From positions 1,054,001 through 1,118,000 of the forward strand of contig NZ_JAWDIC010000001.1 in the NCBI RefSeq assembly GCF_032464895.1: DNA of 64,000 nucleotides. The letters run 5' to 3'. A model generated the notes under the pieces. The model saw only the letters and a program-made list of their open reading frames with translations. It did not search any database and was not told the origin of the DNA. This DNA comes from Phycicoccus sp. M110.8 (GTDB lineage Bacteria; Actinomycetota; Actinomycetes; Actinomycetales; Dermatophilaceae). Below are positions 56,547 to 64,000 of this stretch, in pieces (the first letter of the stretch is position 1; each line of letters begins with the position of its first letter). The position numbers and the translations under genes are program-made.

Positions 56547-57275
56547 GTGCTCGCCGTGCTGCTCTTCGTCGTGGCAGCCCTGCTCGTGGGCTTCGCCAAG
56601 ACGGCAATCGGCGGCCTGGGGAGTGTGGCGGTGGCGATCTTCGCCAGCCTCATGCCTGCTCGCGAGTCCACGGCCGCGATCCTCGTGCTGCTGCTCGTGG
56701 GCGACGTGGTCGCGGTGTGGCACTACCACCGTGACGCCGACCTGGGCCTGCTGCGCCGGCTGATCCCGGCGGTCCTGCCCGGCCTCGCCGTCGGGGCGCT
56801 GTTCCTCGCGGTGGTCGACGACACCGTGCTGCGTCGCAGCATCGGCGTGCTGCTGCTCCTGCTCGCGGCGATGCAGCTCGTGCTGGCGCGCCGCTCCTCC
56901 GCGGCCCCACCCATCGGCCACTCCACGGCTGCCGGGCTCGGCACGGGCCTGGCCGCCGGCTTCGTGACGATGACCGCGAACGCCGCCGGAGCGGTCATGA
57001 CCCTCTACCTCGTCGCCCGGGGCGTGGAGAAGAAGCGGTTCCTCGGCACGAGCGCCGTCTTCTTCTTCGGCGTCAACCTGTGCAAGGTGCCCTTCAGCGC
57101 CGCACTCGGGCTGTTCTCGACCGCGACGCTGGCGCGCACCGCCCTGCTGGCACCGGTCGTCGTGCTCGGCGCGTGGGCCGGGCTGCACTCTGCGCGCCGG
57201 CTGAGCCAGGCCCGCTTCGACCAGGCGGTCCTCGCCGCCACGGTGGTCTCCGCGCTCGCCCTGGTCGTGCGCTGA
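56547..57275 (+). CDS. TauE/SafE-family membrane exporter
   Basis: 242 aa, about eight membrane helices in two repeats. Opens VAALLVGFAKTAIGGLGSVAVA, with the family's GxGG-like turn, and GLGTGLAAGFVTMTANAAGAVM as the second repeat. Family members move sulfite, sulfoacetate or organic anions. GTG at 56547 lies 6 nt after TAGAGT, so the mRNA may be leaderless. A hairpin terminator follows. Confidence 0.87.
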   Translation: MLAVLLFVVAALLVGFAKTAIGGLGSVAVAIFASLMPARESTAAILVLLLVGDVVAVWHYHRDADLGLLRRLIPAVLPGLAVGALFLAVVDDTVLRRSIGVLLLLLAAMQLVLARRSSAAPPIGHSTAAGLGTGLAAGFVTMTANAAGAVMTLYLVARGVEKKRFLGTSAVFFFGVNLCKVPFSAALGLFSTATLARTALLAPVVVLGAWAGLHSARRLSQARFDQAVLAATVVSALALVVR

Positions 57276-57288
57276 CCGGCCGGCCCGC

Positions 57289-57316
57289 GCGGCATACCGA
57301 CAAGCGGGTATGCCGC
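57289..57316 (+). terminator. Hairpin terminator built from paired GTATGCCG octamers
   Basis: Perfect 10-bp arms GCGGCATACC / GGTATGCCGC with an 8-nt loop, 14 nt after the TauE stop. Each arm is one copy of the window-wide octamer GTATGCCG in opposite orientation. Confidence 0.7.
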
Positions 57317-57349
57317 CACGGTCGCCCGCGCGTGCGGTAACGTCCGCCG

Positions 57350-57471
57350 CGGTGGAGGGGAGTACTCCCTGACCCGGACGTCGTCAACACGGTCAGCACG
57401 GCTGACCCGGTGCCCGGGGCCGCGACGTGCGGCGGAGGAGACCTCCGGAGATCCGTTGTGCCTCCGGAGGT
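57350..57471 (+). ncRNA. yybP-ykoY (manganese) riboswitch
   Basis: The conserved pieces appear in order: GGGGAGTACTCCC, CGTCAACACGG, CCCGGGGCCG, GGAGGAGACCTCC and GTGCCTCCGG, directly upstream of a TerC-family gene. The expression platform hairpin pairs ACCTCCGGAG (57441-57450) with CTCCGGAGGT (57462-57471), which buries the ribosome binding site GGAGG. Mn2+ binding should therefore free the site. A TAACGT at 57338 is a possible -10. Confidence 0.88.
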
Positions 57472-57477
57472 TTCGTC

Positions 57478-58452
57478 ATGGTCAGTTCCGTGCCCGCGTA
57501 CGCCTGGGCGTTCACCCTCGCCCTGCTCACCCTGGTCGTCGTCGTCGACCTGCGCGTCATCGCCCGACGCGGCGGTGAGGTCGGCATGGCCCAGTCCGTC
57601 CGCTGGGTCACCTTCTACGTGGCGCTCGCCGTGGCGTTCGGGGTGGTGGTCGCCCTGACGGTTGGCGGTCGCACCGGCGCGGAGTTCTTCTCCGGCTACA
57701 TCACGGAGTACAGCCTGTCCGTGGACAACCTCTTCGTCTTCGTCATCATCATGACGAAGTTCGCGGTCCCCCGCGCCGCCCAGGACAAGGTCCTGTACCT
57801 CGGCATCGTGCTGTCGATGCTCCTGCGCGCGGTGTTCATCTTCGCCGGAGCGGCTCTCATCGCGGCGGCGTCGTGGACCTTCTACCTCTTCGGGCTGCTG
57901 CTGATCTACACGGCCGTGACGCTGCTGCGCGAGGACGACGACCCGGACTTCGAGGAGTACCGCCTCCTGCGGGTCCTGCGCCGCGTGCTGCCCATGACGC
58001 CGCACTACCACGGCGACCGCCTCGCGGTGCACCACGAGGGACGGCGGCACTGGACGCCGCTGGTCATCGCGATCAGCGCCATCGGGCTGGCGAACGTCGT
58101 CTTCGCCCTCGACTCGATCCCCGCGATCTTCGGCCTCACCCAGGACGCGTTCGTGATCGTGGCGGCCAACGCCTTCGCGCTCATGGGCCTGCGCCAGCTG
58201 TACTTCCTCGTGGGCGGGCTGCTCGAGCGGCTGATCTACCTCAACATCGGGCTGTCGGCGATCCTCGCGTTCATCGGCGCCAAGCTCATCATCGAGGCGC
58301 TGCACGGGTCGCACATCGACCACCTGGGCTCGATCCCGTTGCCGCAGATCGGCATCCTCACCTCGCTCGGCTTCATCGTCGTCGTGCTGGTGACGGCCGC
58401 CCTGGCCAGCCTCGCCAAGAACTGGCTGGACCAGCGCAGCACCTCCGCCTGA
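57478..58452 (+). CDS. TerC-family membrane protein (Alx/YkoY type, Mn-related)
   Basis: 324 aa, about nine membrane helices. GYITEYSLSVDNLFVFVIIM and LANVVFALDSIPAIFGLTQDAFVI contain the paired acidic residues (ExxLSxDN and FALDSIPA) of the family. MTPHYHGDRLAVH lies in the cytosolic loop. Members export manganese. ATG at 57478, 7 nt after a GGAGG that is controlled by the riboswitch upstream. Confidence 0.93.
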   Translation: MVSSVPAYAWAFTLALLTLVVVVDLRVIARRGGEVGMAQSVRWVTFYVALAVAFGVVVALTVGGRTGAEFFSGYITEYSLSVDNLFVFVIIMTKFAVPRAAQDKVLYLGIVLSMLLRAVFIFAGAALIAAASWTFYLFGLLLIYTAVTLLREDDDPDFEEYRLLRVLRRVLPMTPHYHGDRLAVHHEGRRHWTPLVIAISAIGLANVVFALDSIPAIFGLTQDAFVIVAANAFALMGLRQLYFLVGGLLERLIYLNIGLSAILAFIGAKLIIEALHGSHIDHLGSIPLPQIGILTSLGFIVVVLVTAALASLAKNWLDQRSTSA

Positions 58453-58508
58453 ACAGGTCGAGCGTCCGGTCCGTGGCCACGACTGGACAGGCCGGCGCCC
58501 CATCACCA

Positions 58509-58532
58509 TCATCTGAGCATGCGTTCAGATGA
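58509..58532. promoter_or_regulatory. ArsR-type operator containing the arsR start codon
   Basis: Perfect arms TCATCTGA (58509-58516) and TCAGATGA (58525-58532) flank GCATGCGT. The start ATG at 58519 lies in the centre, so the metalloregulator would bind over its own start codon. Confidence 0.7.
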
Positions 58533-58905
58533 GAAGGTGGTCGCCCTCGAGGCCTGCGCGGACCGGTGCGTCCACCCGGACAAGGTGGAGATGGTCCGCC
58601 GAGCCGCGCTGTCGACGGAGGCGCTCACCCGGTCCGCATCGTTGTTCAAGCTCTTGGGCGACCCGACACGGGCACGGTTGCTGTACGCGCTCCTGGAGGC
58701 CGGAGAGCTGTGCGTGTGCGACCTCGCCGCGGCCACCGACCAGCAGGAGACGACCGTGTCGCAGTCGTTGCGGATGCTGCGGGCCTCGGGCGTCGTGACG
58801 GGACGGCGGCAGGGGCGGCTGGTCTACTACCGGCTCGCCGACGCGCACGTGCGGATGCTCCTGGACCTCACGCGCGAGCACGTGCACCACGAGCAGGCAC
58901 GATGA
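58519..58905 (+). CDS. ArsR/SmtB-family metal-sensing repressor
   Basis: 128 aa. Winged helix with LFKLLGDPTRARLLYALLEAG and DQQETTVSQSLRMLRASGVV. Metal ligands are likely C13, C17 and H19 (ACADRCVH) with the ELCVCDL motif of the recognition helix, as in CadC/ZiaR-type sensors. Its stop overlaps the CDF exporter start by 4 bp (ATGA). No ribosome binding site, so probably leaderless. Derepressed by zinc, cadmium or a similar cation. Confidence 0.93.
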   Translation: MRSDEKVVALEACADRCVHPDKVEMVRRAALSTEALTRSASLFKLLGDPTRARLLYALLEAGELCVCDLAAATDQQETTVSQSLRMLRASGVVTGRRQGRLVYYRLADAHVRMLLDLTREHVHHEQAR

Positions 58906-59810
58906 GCGGGCACTCGCACGGGCACAGCCACGGGCACGCCGGCGCCACGCACCGGTGGCGCCTGCAGCTCGCGTTCGTCCTGATCGCCGCCTTCTTCGTC
59001 GTCGAGCTGGTCACGGCGCTGACGTCCGGCTCGCTGGCGTTGCTGTCCGACGCCGGGCACATGGCGGCGGACGTCGTGGCGCTCGGCGCGGCACTGGTGG
59101 CCACGCGGATCGCCACCCGTCCGGACAGCACCGGACTGCGCACCTTCGGCTCCTACCGGGCCGAGGTCTTCGCCTCCGGCCTCGCGGTCCTGCTCATGAT
59201 CGGGGTGTCGGTGTACATCGCCGTCGAGGCGATCGGGCGCATCGGGTCGACGCCGGAGATCGCGTCCGGCGCGATGCTGGTCGTCGGCGCCATCGGGCTC
59301 GTGGTCAACGTGGCGGCCCTTCTGCTGCTGCGCGGCGGGGCGAGCGAGTCGCTCAACGTCAAGGGCGCCTACCTCGAGGTCGTCGCGGACACCGTCGGCT
59401 CCCTCGGCGTGATCGTCGCCGGAACGCTGGTCCGCACCACCGGGAACCCGTGGTGGGACACCGGGATCGCTCTGGCCATCGCGGCATTCGTCGCCGTGCG
59501 GGCCGTCATGCTCGGCCGGGAGGTGCTGCTCGTCCTGGGCCAGCACGCCCCTTCGGACACCCCGCCCGAGACCGTCGCAGACGCGCTGGCCGCGGTGCCG
59601 GGCGTGACCGACGTGCACGACCTGCACCTGTGGACCCTGACGTCCGGCATGAACGTCGCGACCGCCCACCTGATGACCGATGCCAGCGCCGACCCGCACA
59701 CCGTCCTCGACGAGGCGAGCCAGGTCATGCGGACGCGGTTCGGCGTCGAGCACGCCACCCTCCAGGTCGAGCCCGACACCCACACCGGGTGCAAGGAGGT
59801 CGCCTGGTGA
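58902..59810 (+). CDS. Cation diffusion facilitator (zinc-type) exporter
   Basis: 302 aa. His-rich N-terminus (GHSHGHSHGHAGATH), six membrane helices, the transport site LLSDAGHMAADVVALG (D and H), and the second site KGAYLEVVADTVGSLGV. The C-terminal domain has DVHDLHLWTLTSG and further ligands. It exports divalent cations using the proton gradient. Cotranslated with the ArsR sensor, so metal-inducible. Confidence 0.95.
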   Translation: MSGHSHGHSHGHAGATHRWRLQLAFVLIAAFFVVELVTALTSGSLALLSDAGHMAADVVALGAALVATRIATRPDSTGLRTFGSYRAEVFASGLAVLLMIGVSVYIAVEAIGRIGSTPEIASGAMLVVGAIGLVVNVAALLLLRGGASESLNVKGAYLEVVADTVGSLGVIVAGTLVRTTGNPWWDTGIALAIAAFVAVRAVMLGREVLLVLGQHAPSDTPPETVADALAAVPGVTDVHDLHLWTLTSGMNVATAHLMTDASADPHTVLDEASQVMRTRFGVEHATLQVEPDTHTGCKEVAW

Positions 59811-59906
59811 GCACCACCGCGGCCACCCACCCGTGAGCCGTGGCCGCGGGGTGCGCCCGGCCAGGTGGTCACGCGGCATACCCCCGCGGCCTCTCGGACG
59901 AACCCC

Positions 59907-59952
59907 TTGACAGCCCGGCACGGCCCCTCCATTGTTGGTATACCGCATACCA
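59907..59952 (+). promoter_or_regulatory. Promoter and GntR-type operator of the NCS1 transporter gene
   Basis: TTGACA at 59907-59912 and CATTGT 17 nt later (59930-59935) form a -35/-10 pair. Directly after it lies TGGTAT-ACCGC-ATACCA (59936-59952), an inverted repeat of the FCD-regulator kind. The GntR gene at 62511 ends this gene group and probably binds here. Confidence 0.6.
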
Positions 59953-60019
59953 GTGTTCCGCCCATCCCCGCGGAACGGGATCAGTCAGCACCCCGCAGTG
60001 ATCCACCCCTGGAGTTCCC

Positions 60020-61507
60020 ATGCCGAACGTCCCCCACCCCCACCTGGCGGCGCTCGACCCCGAAGGTCGGCTCTACAACGAGGACCTCGCGCCCTCGACC
60101 GAACGTCACTGGCACTCGTACAACTACTTCGCCGTCTGGATGTCCGCCATCCACAACATCGGCACCTACACCTTCGTGGCGGGGATGTTCGCCCTCGGCC
60201 TGACGGCCTGGCAGGTGCTCCTCTCCCTCGCCATCGGCATCACGGTCCTGTACTTCGGGCTCCTGCTCGCCGGACGCATGGGCGTCGAGACCGGCGTCCC
60301 CTTCCCCGTCATGGCACGACTCAGCTTCGGCATCTGGGGGGCGAACCTGCCGGCGCTCGTCAGGGCCGTCATCGCGATCGCCTGGTACGGCATCCAGACC
60401 TACCTGGCGTCCCTGGCCGTCGTCGTGCTGCTGCTGCGGATCGACCCGGGGCTGAGCGCGTGGCAGGAGCGCTCGTTCCTCGGCCTCTCGCTGCTCGGCT
60501 GGGCGTGCTTCCTCCTGCTGTGGCTGCTCCAGATGTTCGTCGTGACGCGAGGGATGGAGGCCGTCCGCCGGTTCCAGGACTGGGCCGGCCCGCTGATCTG
60601 GGTGGTCATGCTGGGCATGGCGGTCTGGCTCTTCTCCCAGGCGAACTGGCACCTGCCGATGAACCGGTCCGTGCAGCCGGTCAAGGGTGGGGCTCCCCTG
60701 GCCGTGATCGGCGGGGCATTCCTCCTCGTCGCCACCTACGCGACGATGATGCTCAACTACTGCGACTTCACCCGTTTCGGCAAGGACAAGAAGGCCGTTC
60801 GCTTCGGGACCTTCTGGGGGATCCCGGTCAACTTCGTCGCCTTCGCCGCCGTCAGCGTGGCGACGACGGTCGGCGCCCTCACGGTGTTCGGGGAGACCAT
60901 CACGGACCCCGCGCTGATCATCGCCAAGGTGCCCAACACCGCCGTCCTCGTCGTCGGCGCCGTCATGTTCATCATCGCCACGGTCGGCGTGAACGTCGTG
61001 CTGAACTTCGTCTCCCCGGCATACGACCTGGCCAACATCTGGCCCAAGAAGATCACCTTCAAGCGTGGCGGCCTCATCAGTGCCGTGCTCGCCCTGGTCG
61101 TCATGCCGTGGAAGCTGTACTCCAGCCCGGTGGTCGTCAACTACTTCCTCGGCGGGCTCGGCGCCCTCCTCGGGCCGCTCTTCGGGATCCTGGCCGTCGA
61201 CTACTTCCTCGTCCGCCGCGGCCACATCGTCCTCGACGACCTGTACCGGGTCGACGAGGGCGGCGCGTACCACTACTCCCGCGGTGTGAACCGCACCGCC
61301 ATCGCGGTCTTCGTGCCCACCGCGACGGTCTCGGCGATCATCGCCCTCGTGCCGGCCTTCTCCTCGGCCGCACCCTTCTCCTGGCCCCTCGGTGTCGTGC
61401 TCTCCGGGGTCGCGTACCACTGGGCCATGCGCCGGTCGGCCGCCTCCACCCGTCAGGTGGCGGTGTCCAGGACCATCGCACCGCAGACCGTCGACGCGCT
61501 CGACTGA
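60020..61507 (+). CDS. NCS1-family nucleobase/allantoin-type transporter
   Basis: 495 aa, about twelve membrane helices. [23 protein letters not shown] at the start and [20 protein letters not shown] follow the NCS1 pattern (conserved N-terminal Asn-Glu-Asp-Leu and Trp). Members carry purines, pyrimidines, allantoin or hydantoins with Na+ or H+. ATG at 60020 with GGAG 7 nt upstream. It heads a three-gene unit with a NodB-like hydrolase and a GntR regulator. Confidence 0.92.
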   Translation: MPNVPHPHLAALDPEGRLYNEDLAPSTERHWHSYNYFAVWMSAIHNIGTYTFVAGMFALGLTAWQVLLSLAIGITVLYFGLLLAGRMGVETGVPFPVMARLSFGIWGANLPALVRAVIAIAWYGIQTYLASLAVVVLLLRIDPGLSAWQERSFLGLSLLGWACFLLLWLLQMFVVTRGMEAVRRFQDWAGPLIWVVMLGMAVWLFSQANWHLPMNRSVQPVKGGAPLAVIGGAFLLVATYATMMLNYCDFTRFGKDKKAVRFGTFWGIPVNFVAFAAVSVATTVGALTVFGETITDPALIIAKVPNTAVLVVGAVMFIIATVGVNVVLNFVSPAYDLANIWPKKITFKRGGLISAVLALVVMPWKLYSSPVVVNYFLGGLGALLGPLFGILAVDYFLVRRGHIVLDDLYRVDEGGAYHYSRGVNRTAIAVFVPTATVSAIIALVPAFSSAAPFSWPLGVVLSGVAYHWAMRRSAASTRQVAVSRTIAPQTVDALD

Positions 61508-61521
61508 GAGAGGGACGAACC

Positions 61522-62430
61522 ATGAGCAAGGACATCAAGATCTGTCTCGGTGTGGACGTCGACGCAGTCGCGGGCTGGCTGGGGTCCTACGGCGGGCAGG
61601 ACTCGCCGAACGACATCCAGCGTGGGGTCTTCGCAGGGGAGGTGGGCTCTCCCCGGCTGTTGCGGCTGTTCGAGAGGTACGAGCTGCAGACCACCTGGTT
61701 CATCCCGGGGCACTCCATCGAGTCCTTCCCCGCGCAGATGCAGGCGGTGGCCGATGCCGGCCACGAGATCGGCGCCCACGGGTACTGCCACGAGAACCCG
61801 GTGGCGATGAGCCTCGAGCAGGAGCGGGAGGTGCTGCTCCACAGCATCGAGCTGGTGCACAAGCTGTCCGGCCAGGCCCCACGCGGGTACGTCGCCCCCT
61901 GGTGGGAGATGAGCGAGCACACGGCGGCGCTGCTCCTGGAGAACGGCTTCACCTACGACCACTCGCAGAACTACAACGACTTCGTCCCGTTCTACGCACG
62001 CGTCGGCGACGACTGGACGAAGATCGACTTCTCCGCCAAGGCCGACGCCTGGATGAAGCCGATGGGCCACGGCAGCGAGGTGGACCTCGTCGAGTTCTGC
62101 GGCAACTGGTACGTCGACGACCTGCCTCCGATGATGTTCAACAAGCACGCCAGCAACAGCCACGGCTACGTGAGTCCCCATGACATCGAGCGCCTGTGGA
62201 ACGACCAGTTCGACTGGGTCTACCGCGAGCTCGACTACGCGGTGTTCCCGGTGACGCTGCACCCGGACGTCTCGGGGCGGCCGCAGGTCCTGCTCATGCT
62301 CGAGCGGCTGATCGAGTACTGGCGCTCACACGAGGGCGTCACGTTCACCACCTTCGACACCGCAGCAGCCGACTTCCGGCAGCGATTCCCCTTCGCGCAA
62401 CCGGAACGACCAGACTGCGTCGGACGCTGA
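61522..62430 (+). CDS. NodB-fold amidohydrolase (PuuE/HpPgdA-like, possibly cyclic imide or allantoin hydrolase)
   Basis: 302 aa single polysaccharide-deacetylase domain without signal peptide, so cytosolic. [33 protein letters not shown] and [16 protein letters not shown] (His pair HGYCH) and YVAPWWEMS belong to the HpPgdA/PuuE branch. In this branch several members act on cyclic amides or imides rather than on sugar. Location next to an NCS1 transporter favours a nucleobase-like ring substrate. ATG at 61522 with GAGAGGGA upstream. Confidence 0.85.
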   Translation: MSKDIKICLGVDVDAVAGWLGSYGGQDSPNDIQRGVFAGEVGSPRLLRLFERYELQTTWFIPGHSIESFPAQMQAVADAGHEIGAHGYCHENPVAMSLEQEREVLLHSIELVHKLSGQAPRGYVAPWWEMSEHTAALLLENGFTYDHSQNYNDFVPFYARVGDDWTKIDFSAKADAWMKPMGHGSEVDLVEFCGNWYVDDLPPMMFNKHASNSHGYVSPHDIERLWNDQFDWVYRELDYAVFPVTLHPDVSGRPQVLLMLERLIEYWRSHEGVTFTTFDTAAADFRQRFPFAQPERPDCVGR

Positions 62431-62510
62431 CCCGACGCACCACCGGCTGCCCGCCAGACCGTCACCCCGGCGCGGCGGGCAGCCGGCAACCACGACCGGA
62501 GGAGACCCGA

Positions 62511-63206
62511 ATGCAGAGTCCAGCCGAACGAGCGCCGCTCGGGATGCTCCACACCCCGCTGCGCGACCAGGTCCGTGACGAGCTCCGGCGCAGGATCGCC
62601 GACGGTCGGCTGCAGCCGGGCAGCAAGATGGTCGAGCGCGAGCTCGCCGAGGAGTTCGGCGTCTCGCGGGTCCCCGTCCGGGAGGCGCTGCGGACCCTCG
62701 AGACCGAGGGCTTCGTGCAGGTCGTCCCCCGCAAGGGCGTCGTCGTCCGCCACCTGTCCCGGCGCGACGTGGAGGAGCTCTTCGACGTCCGCGAGGCCCT
62801 CGAGTTCCTGGCCACGCGCCTGGCCACGGAACAGGCCACGAACGAGGAGCTGGCGGCGCTGCGACACGTACTGGCCGAGGGTGAGGCAGCCCTGGCCCGA
62901 GGCGACGCCGCCGGTGCACAGGAGTCCAACGAGGCCTTCCACGACGCGATCGTCCGGTTCGCCCACAACGACCTCCTCGCCAGCCTCCTCGAACCGCTCC
63001 AGGGGCGCCTGCACTGGCTGTTCCGCCAGAACGAGGACGTCTCCGAGCTGCTGCACGAGCACGAGGGCCTGTTCGCCGCGATGGCGTCCCGCGACTCCGA
63101 GCACGCGGCCACGCTCGCCCTCGAGCACGTCCGCGTCAACCGGCAGATCGCCCTGCGAATCCTCTTCGGTACCAAAGACGGCGAGGCCGCCGAGCAGGGC
63201 GCCTGA
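62511..63206 (+). CDS. GntR-family regulator, FCD type
   Basis: 231 aa. HTH: LRDQVRDELRRRIADGRLQPGSKMVERELAEEFGVSRVPVREAL (about residues 18-62). FCD domain: DVREALEFLATRLA, NEAFHDAIVRFAHNDLL, HEHEGLFAAMASRDSEHAA. ATG at 62511 with GGAGGAG 7 nt upstream. Likely controls the transporter/hydrolase pair through the inverted repeat at 59936. Shares little beyond fold with the first GntR protein. Confidence 0.92.
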   Translation: MQSPAERAPLGMLHTPLRDQVRDELRRRIADGRLQPGSKMVERELAEEFGVSRVPVREALRTLETEGFVQVVPRKGVVVRHLSRRDVEELFDVREALEFLATRLATEQATNEELAALRHVLAEGEAALARGDAAGAQESNEAFHDAIVRFAHNDLLASLLEPLQGRLHWLFRQNEDVSELLHEHEGLFAAMASRDSEHAATLALEHVRVNRQIALRILFGTKDGEAAEQGA

Positions 63207-63230
63207 CCAGCACCGGGCACCAGGCGCCGA

Positions 63231-63253
63231 TGTCGGTGTCGGTGTCGGTGTCG
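63231..63253. repeat. Hexanucleotide repeat (TGTCGG)n
   Basis: Nearly four copies of TGTCGG, 25 bp after the GntR stop, in the 142-bp convergent gap before the deacetylase gene. Confidence 0.8.
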
Positions 63254-63348
63254 ATCGAATGGTCCAGGCCCACCGTCTCCGCAGCGTGGGGTGTTCAGTC
63301 GTGACGGCTCCGCGCCCGCCACACGGCTCGGTCCTCCCTGGGGGGCCC

Positions 63349-64000
63349 TCAGCAGGGGACGGTCGACGGAGCGACTGCGGTCGCGCCGAGGTTGCGGCAG
63401 ACGCCGAGTCCACGGGCGTTGAGGCCTGCCTTGATCTGCGCAATGGCGTTGCCGTTGAACGCATGCCAGCCCATGTGCATGAGGACGGTGCTTCCCGCGC
63501 GGGCGTACGTCACGGCATACGACACGACTGCGGACTGGGACTTCCCCGTCCAGTCGCGGGTGTCGACGTTCCAGGTCCACACGCGCATCGCCTTCACCGC
63601 GTAGGCGTTCAGGACGGTCAGCGTGTTGTAGTTGCCACCCGGCGGCCGGCCGAAGGTCGTCACGACACCGGGCGGACCGAGCTGCTTCAGGACGCCGGCG
63701 TAGGTGAGGGTGGTGAGGTTCGGGTGGGTGATCGTGTGGTTGAAGACCCAGTGGCCGTGGCTGCGCGCGTATGCCGGGCTGAACTTCCCGGACGCGATGC
63801 ACGTGCCGGTCGGGAACAGCACGAGCGCGATGCCGAGCCTCTGGGCTGCGAGGACCGTGCTCTGGAATGCCGCGAGGCTCGTCGGGCAGTCGTCGTAGCT
63901 CAGGACGACCCGGCTCGACCGGTTCGGGCCGGTGCTCCGCGCGTACCGCGTGCCACCGTTGATGAGCGTCCGCCAGGTCTGCTGACCGACGATGCCGTCG
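63349..64000 (-). CDS. Polysaccharide deacetylase with peptidoglycan-binding domain (5' end outside window)
   Basis: The frame is open to base 64000, so the start lies to the right. 216 visible codons. A peptidoglycan-binding repeat piece (GIVGQQTWRTLINGG) is followed by a NodB deacetylase domain with VVLSYDDCPTS (metal/catalytic Asp pair), HTITHPNLTT (HxxxH), and RPPGGNYN. A probably secreted cell-wall amidase/deacetylase acting on peptidoglycan. VLMHMGWHAFNG is the C-terminal family block. It is unrelated to the cytosolic NodB-fold enzyme at 61522. Confidence 0.88.
   Translation of the reverse strand, partial: DGIVGQQTWRTLINGGTRYARSTGPNRSSRVVLSYDDCPTSLAAFQSTVLAAQRLGIALVLFPTGTCIASGKFSPAYARSHGHWVFNHTITHPNLTTLTYAGVLKQLGPPGVVTTFGRPPGGNYNTLTVLNAYAVKAMRVWTWNVDTRDWTGKSQSAVVSYAVTYARAGSTVLMHMGWHAFNGNAIAQIKAGLNARGLGVCRNLGATAVAPSTVPC

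Noticed and set aside
59932-61521. Upstream extension of the NodB-like gene to 832 codons
   Set aside because: The extra part is an out-of-frame shadow of the NCS1 transporter; the ATG at 61522 has a ribosome binding site.

Overview
The window is high-GC DNA (roughly 70% or more by eye) with dense, mostly short-spaced genes, GTG starts and many 4-bp ATGA/GTGA gene overlaps. This is the style of an actinobacterium. The gene order matches the conserved actinobacterial neighbourhood known from Mycobacterium tuberculosis: pth-rplY-prs-glmU-tRNA on one side, and metG-tatD-rpfB-rsmA-ispE plus rsmI/pmt on the other. An RpfB-type resuscitation factor supports Actinomycetota. A Micrococcales/Intrasporangiaceae-like host is my best guess, but it is an inference.

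Layout. 1-2.8 kb: end of a surface polysaccharide locus (Gfo/Idh/MocA dehydrogenase, polyprenyl glycosylphosphotransferase). 3.2-9.9 kb: housekeeping block pth, rplY, prs, glmU and a tRNA-Gln, interrupted by a DMT exporter and a CGNR regulator. The 3' end of the tRNA is duplicated in a short repeat field. 10-17 kb: desaturase, a two-gene formyltransferase module, and regulator/target pairs with clear palindromic operators (MarR/TamR-Tam, PadR with a lipoprotein hydrolase). 17-25 kb: ABC-F, ispE, rsmA, rpfB, tatD, metG. 25-33 kb: NarL-type two-component system, membrane and collagen-like exported proteins, a second ABC-F, a CPBP protein. 33-35.8 kb: rsmI and pmt.

35.9-38.7 kb holds the most unusual locus. 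A stressosome operon (RsbR, RsbS, RsbU-N-like) is headed by one protein that joins an ECF-type sigma factor, a zinc-binding HxxxCxxC motif and an RsbT switch kinase. No PP2C phosphatase is encoded here. The arrangement suggests a stressosome that captures and releases a sigma factor directly.

38.8-47.5 kb: envelope genes (DedA, PAP2, HdeD, CYTH-CHAD, PhoX-like, CHRD protein plus class F sortase) and several tiny ORFs. 47.6-56.4 kb: a catabolic island on the minus strand (amidohydrolases, amino-acid ABC transporter, kynureninase, OCD-like enzyme) with a GntR/FCD regulator and two identical 15-bp operators. 56.5-59.8 kb: TauE exporter, a yybP-ykoY (manganese) riboswitch in front of a TerC-family gene, and an ArsR-CDF metal pair. 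60-63.2 kb: NCS1 transporter, NodB-like amidase and a second GntR/FCD regulator. The right edge cuts a peptidoglycan-binding/polysaccharide deacetylase gene.

Two genome-scale signals cut across genes. The octamer GTATGCCG occurs about 45 times on the two strands, in all reading frames and even forcing rare ATA codons. Short tandem repeats repeatedly sit across or just after stop codons.
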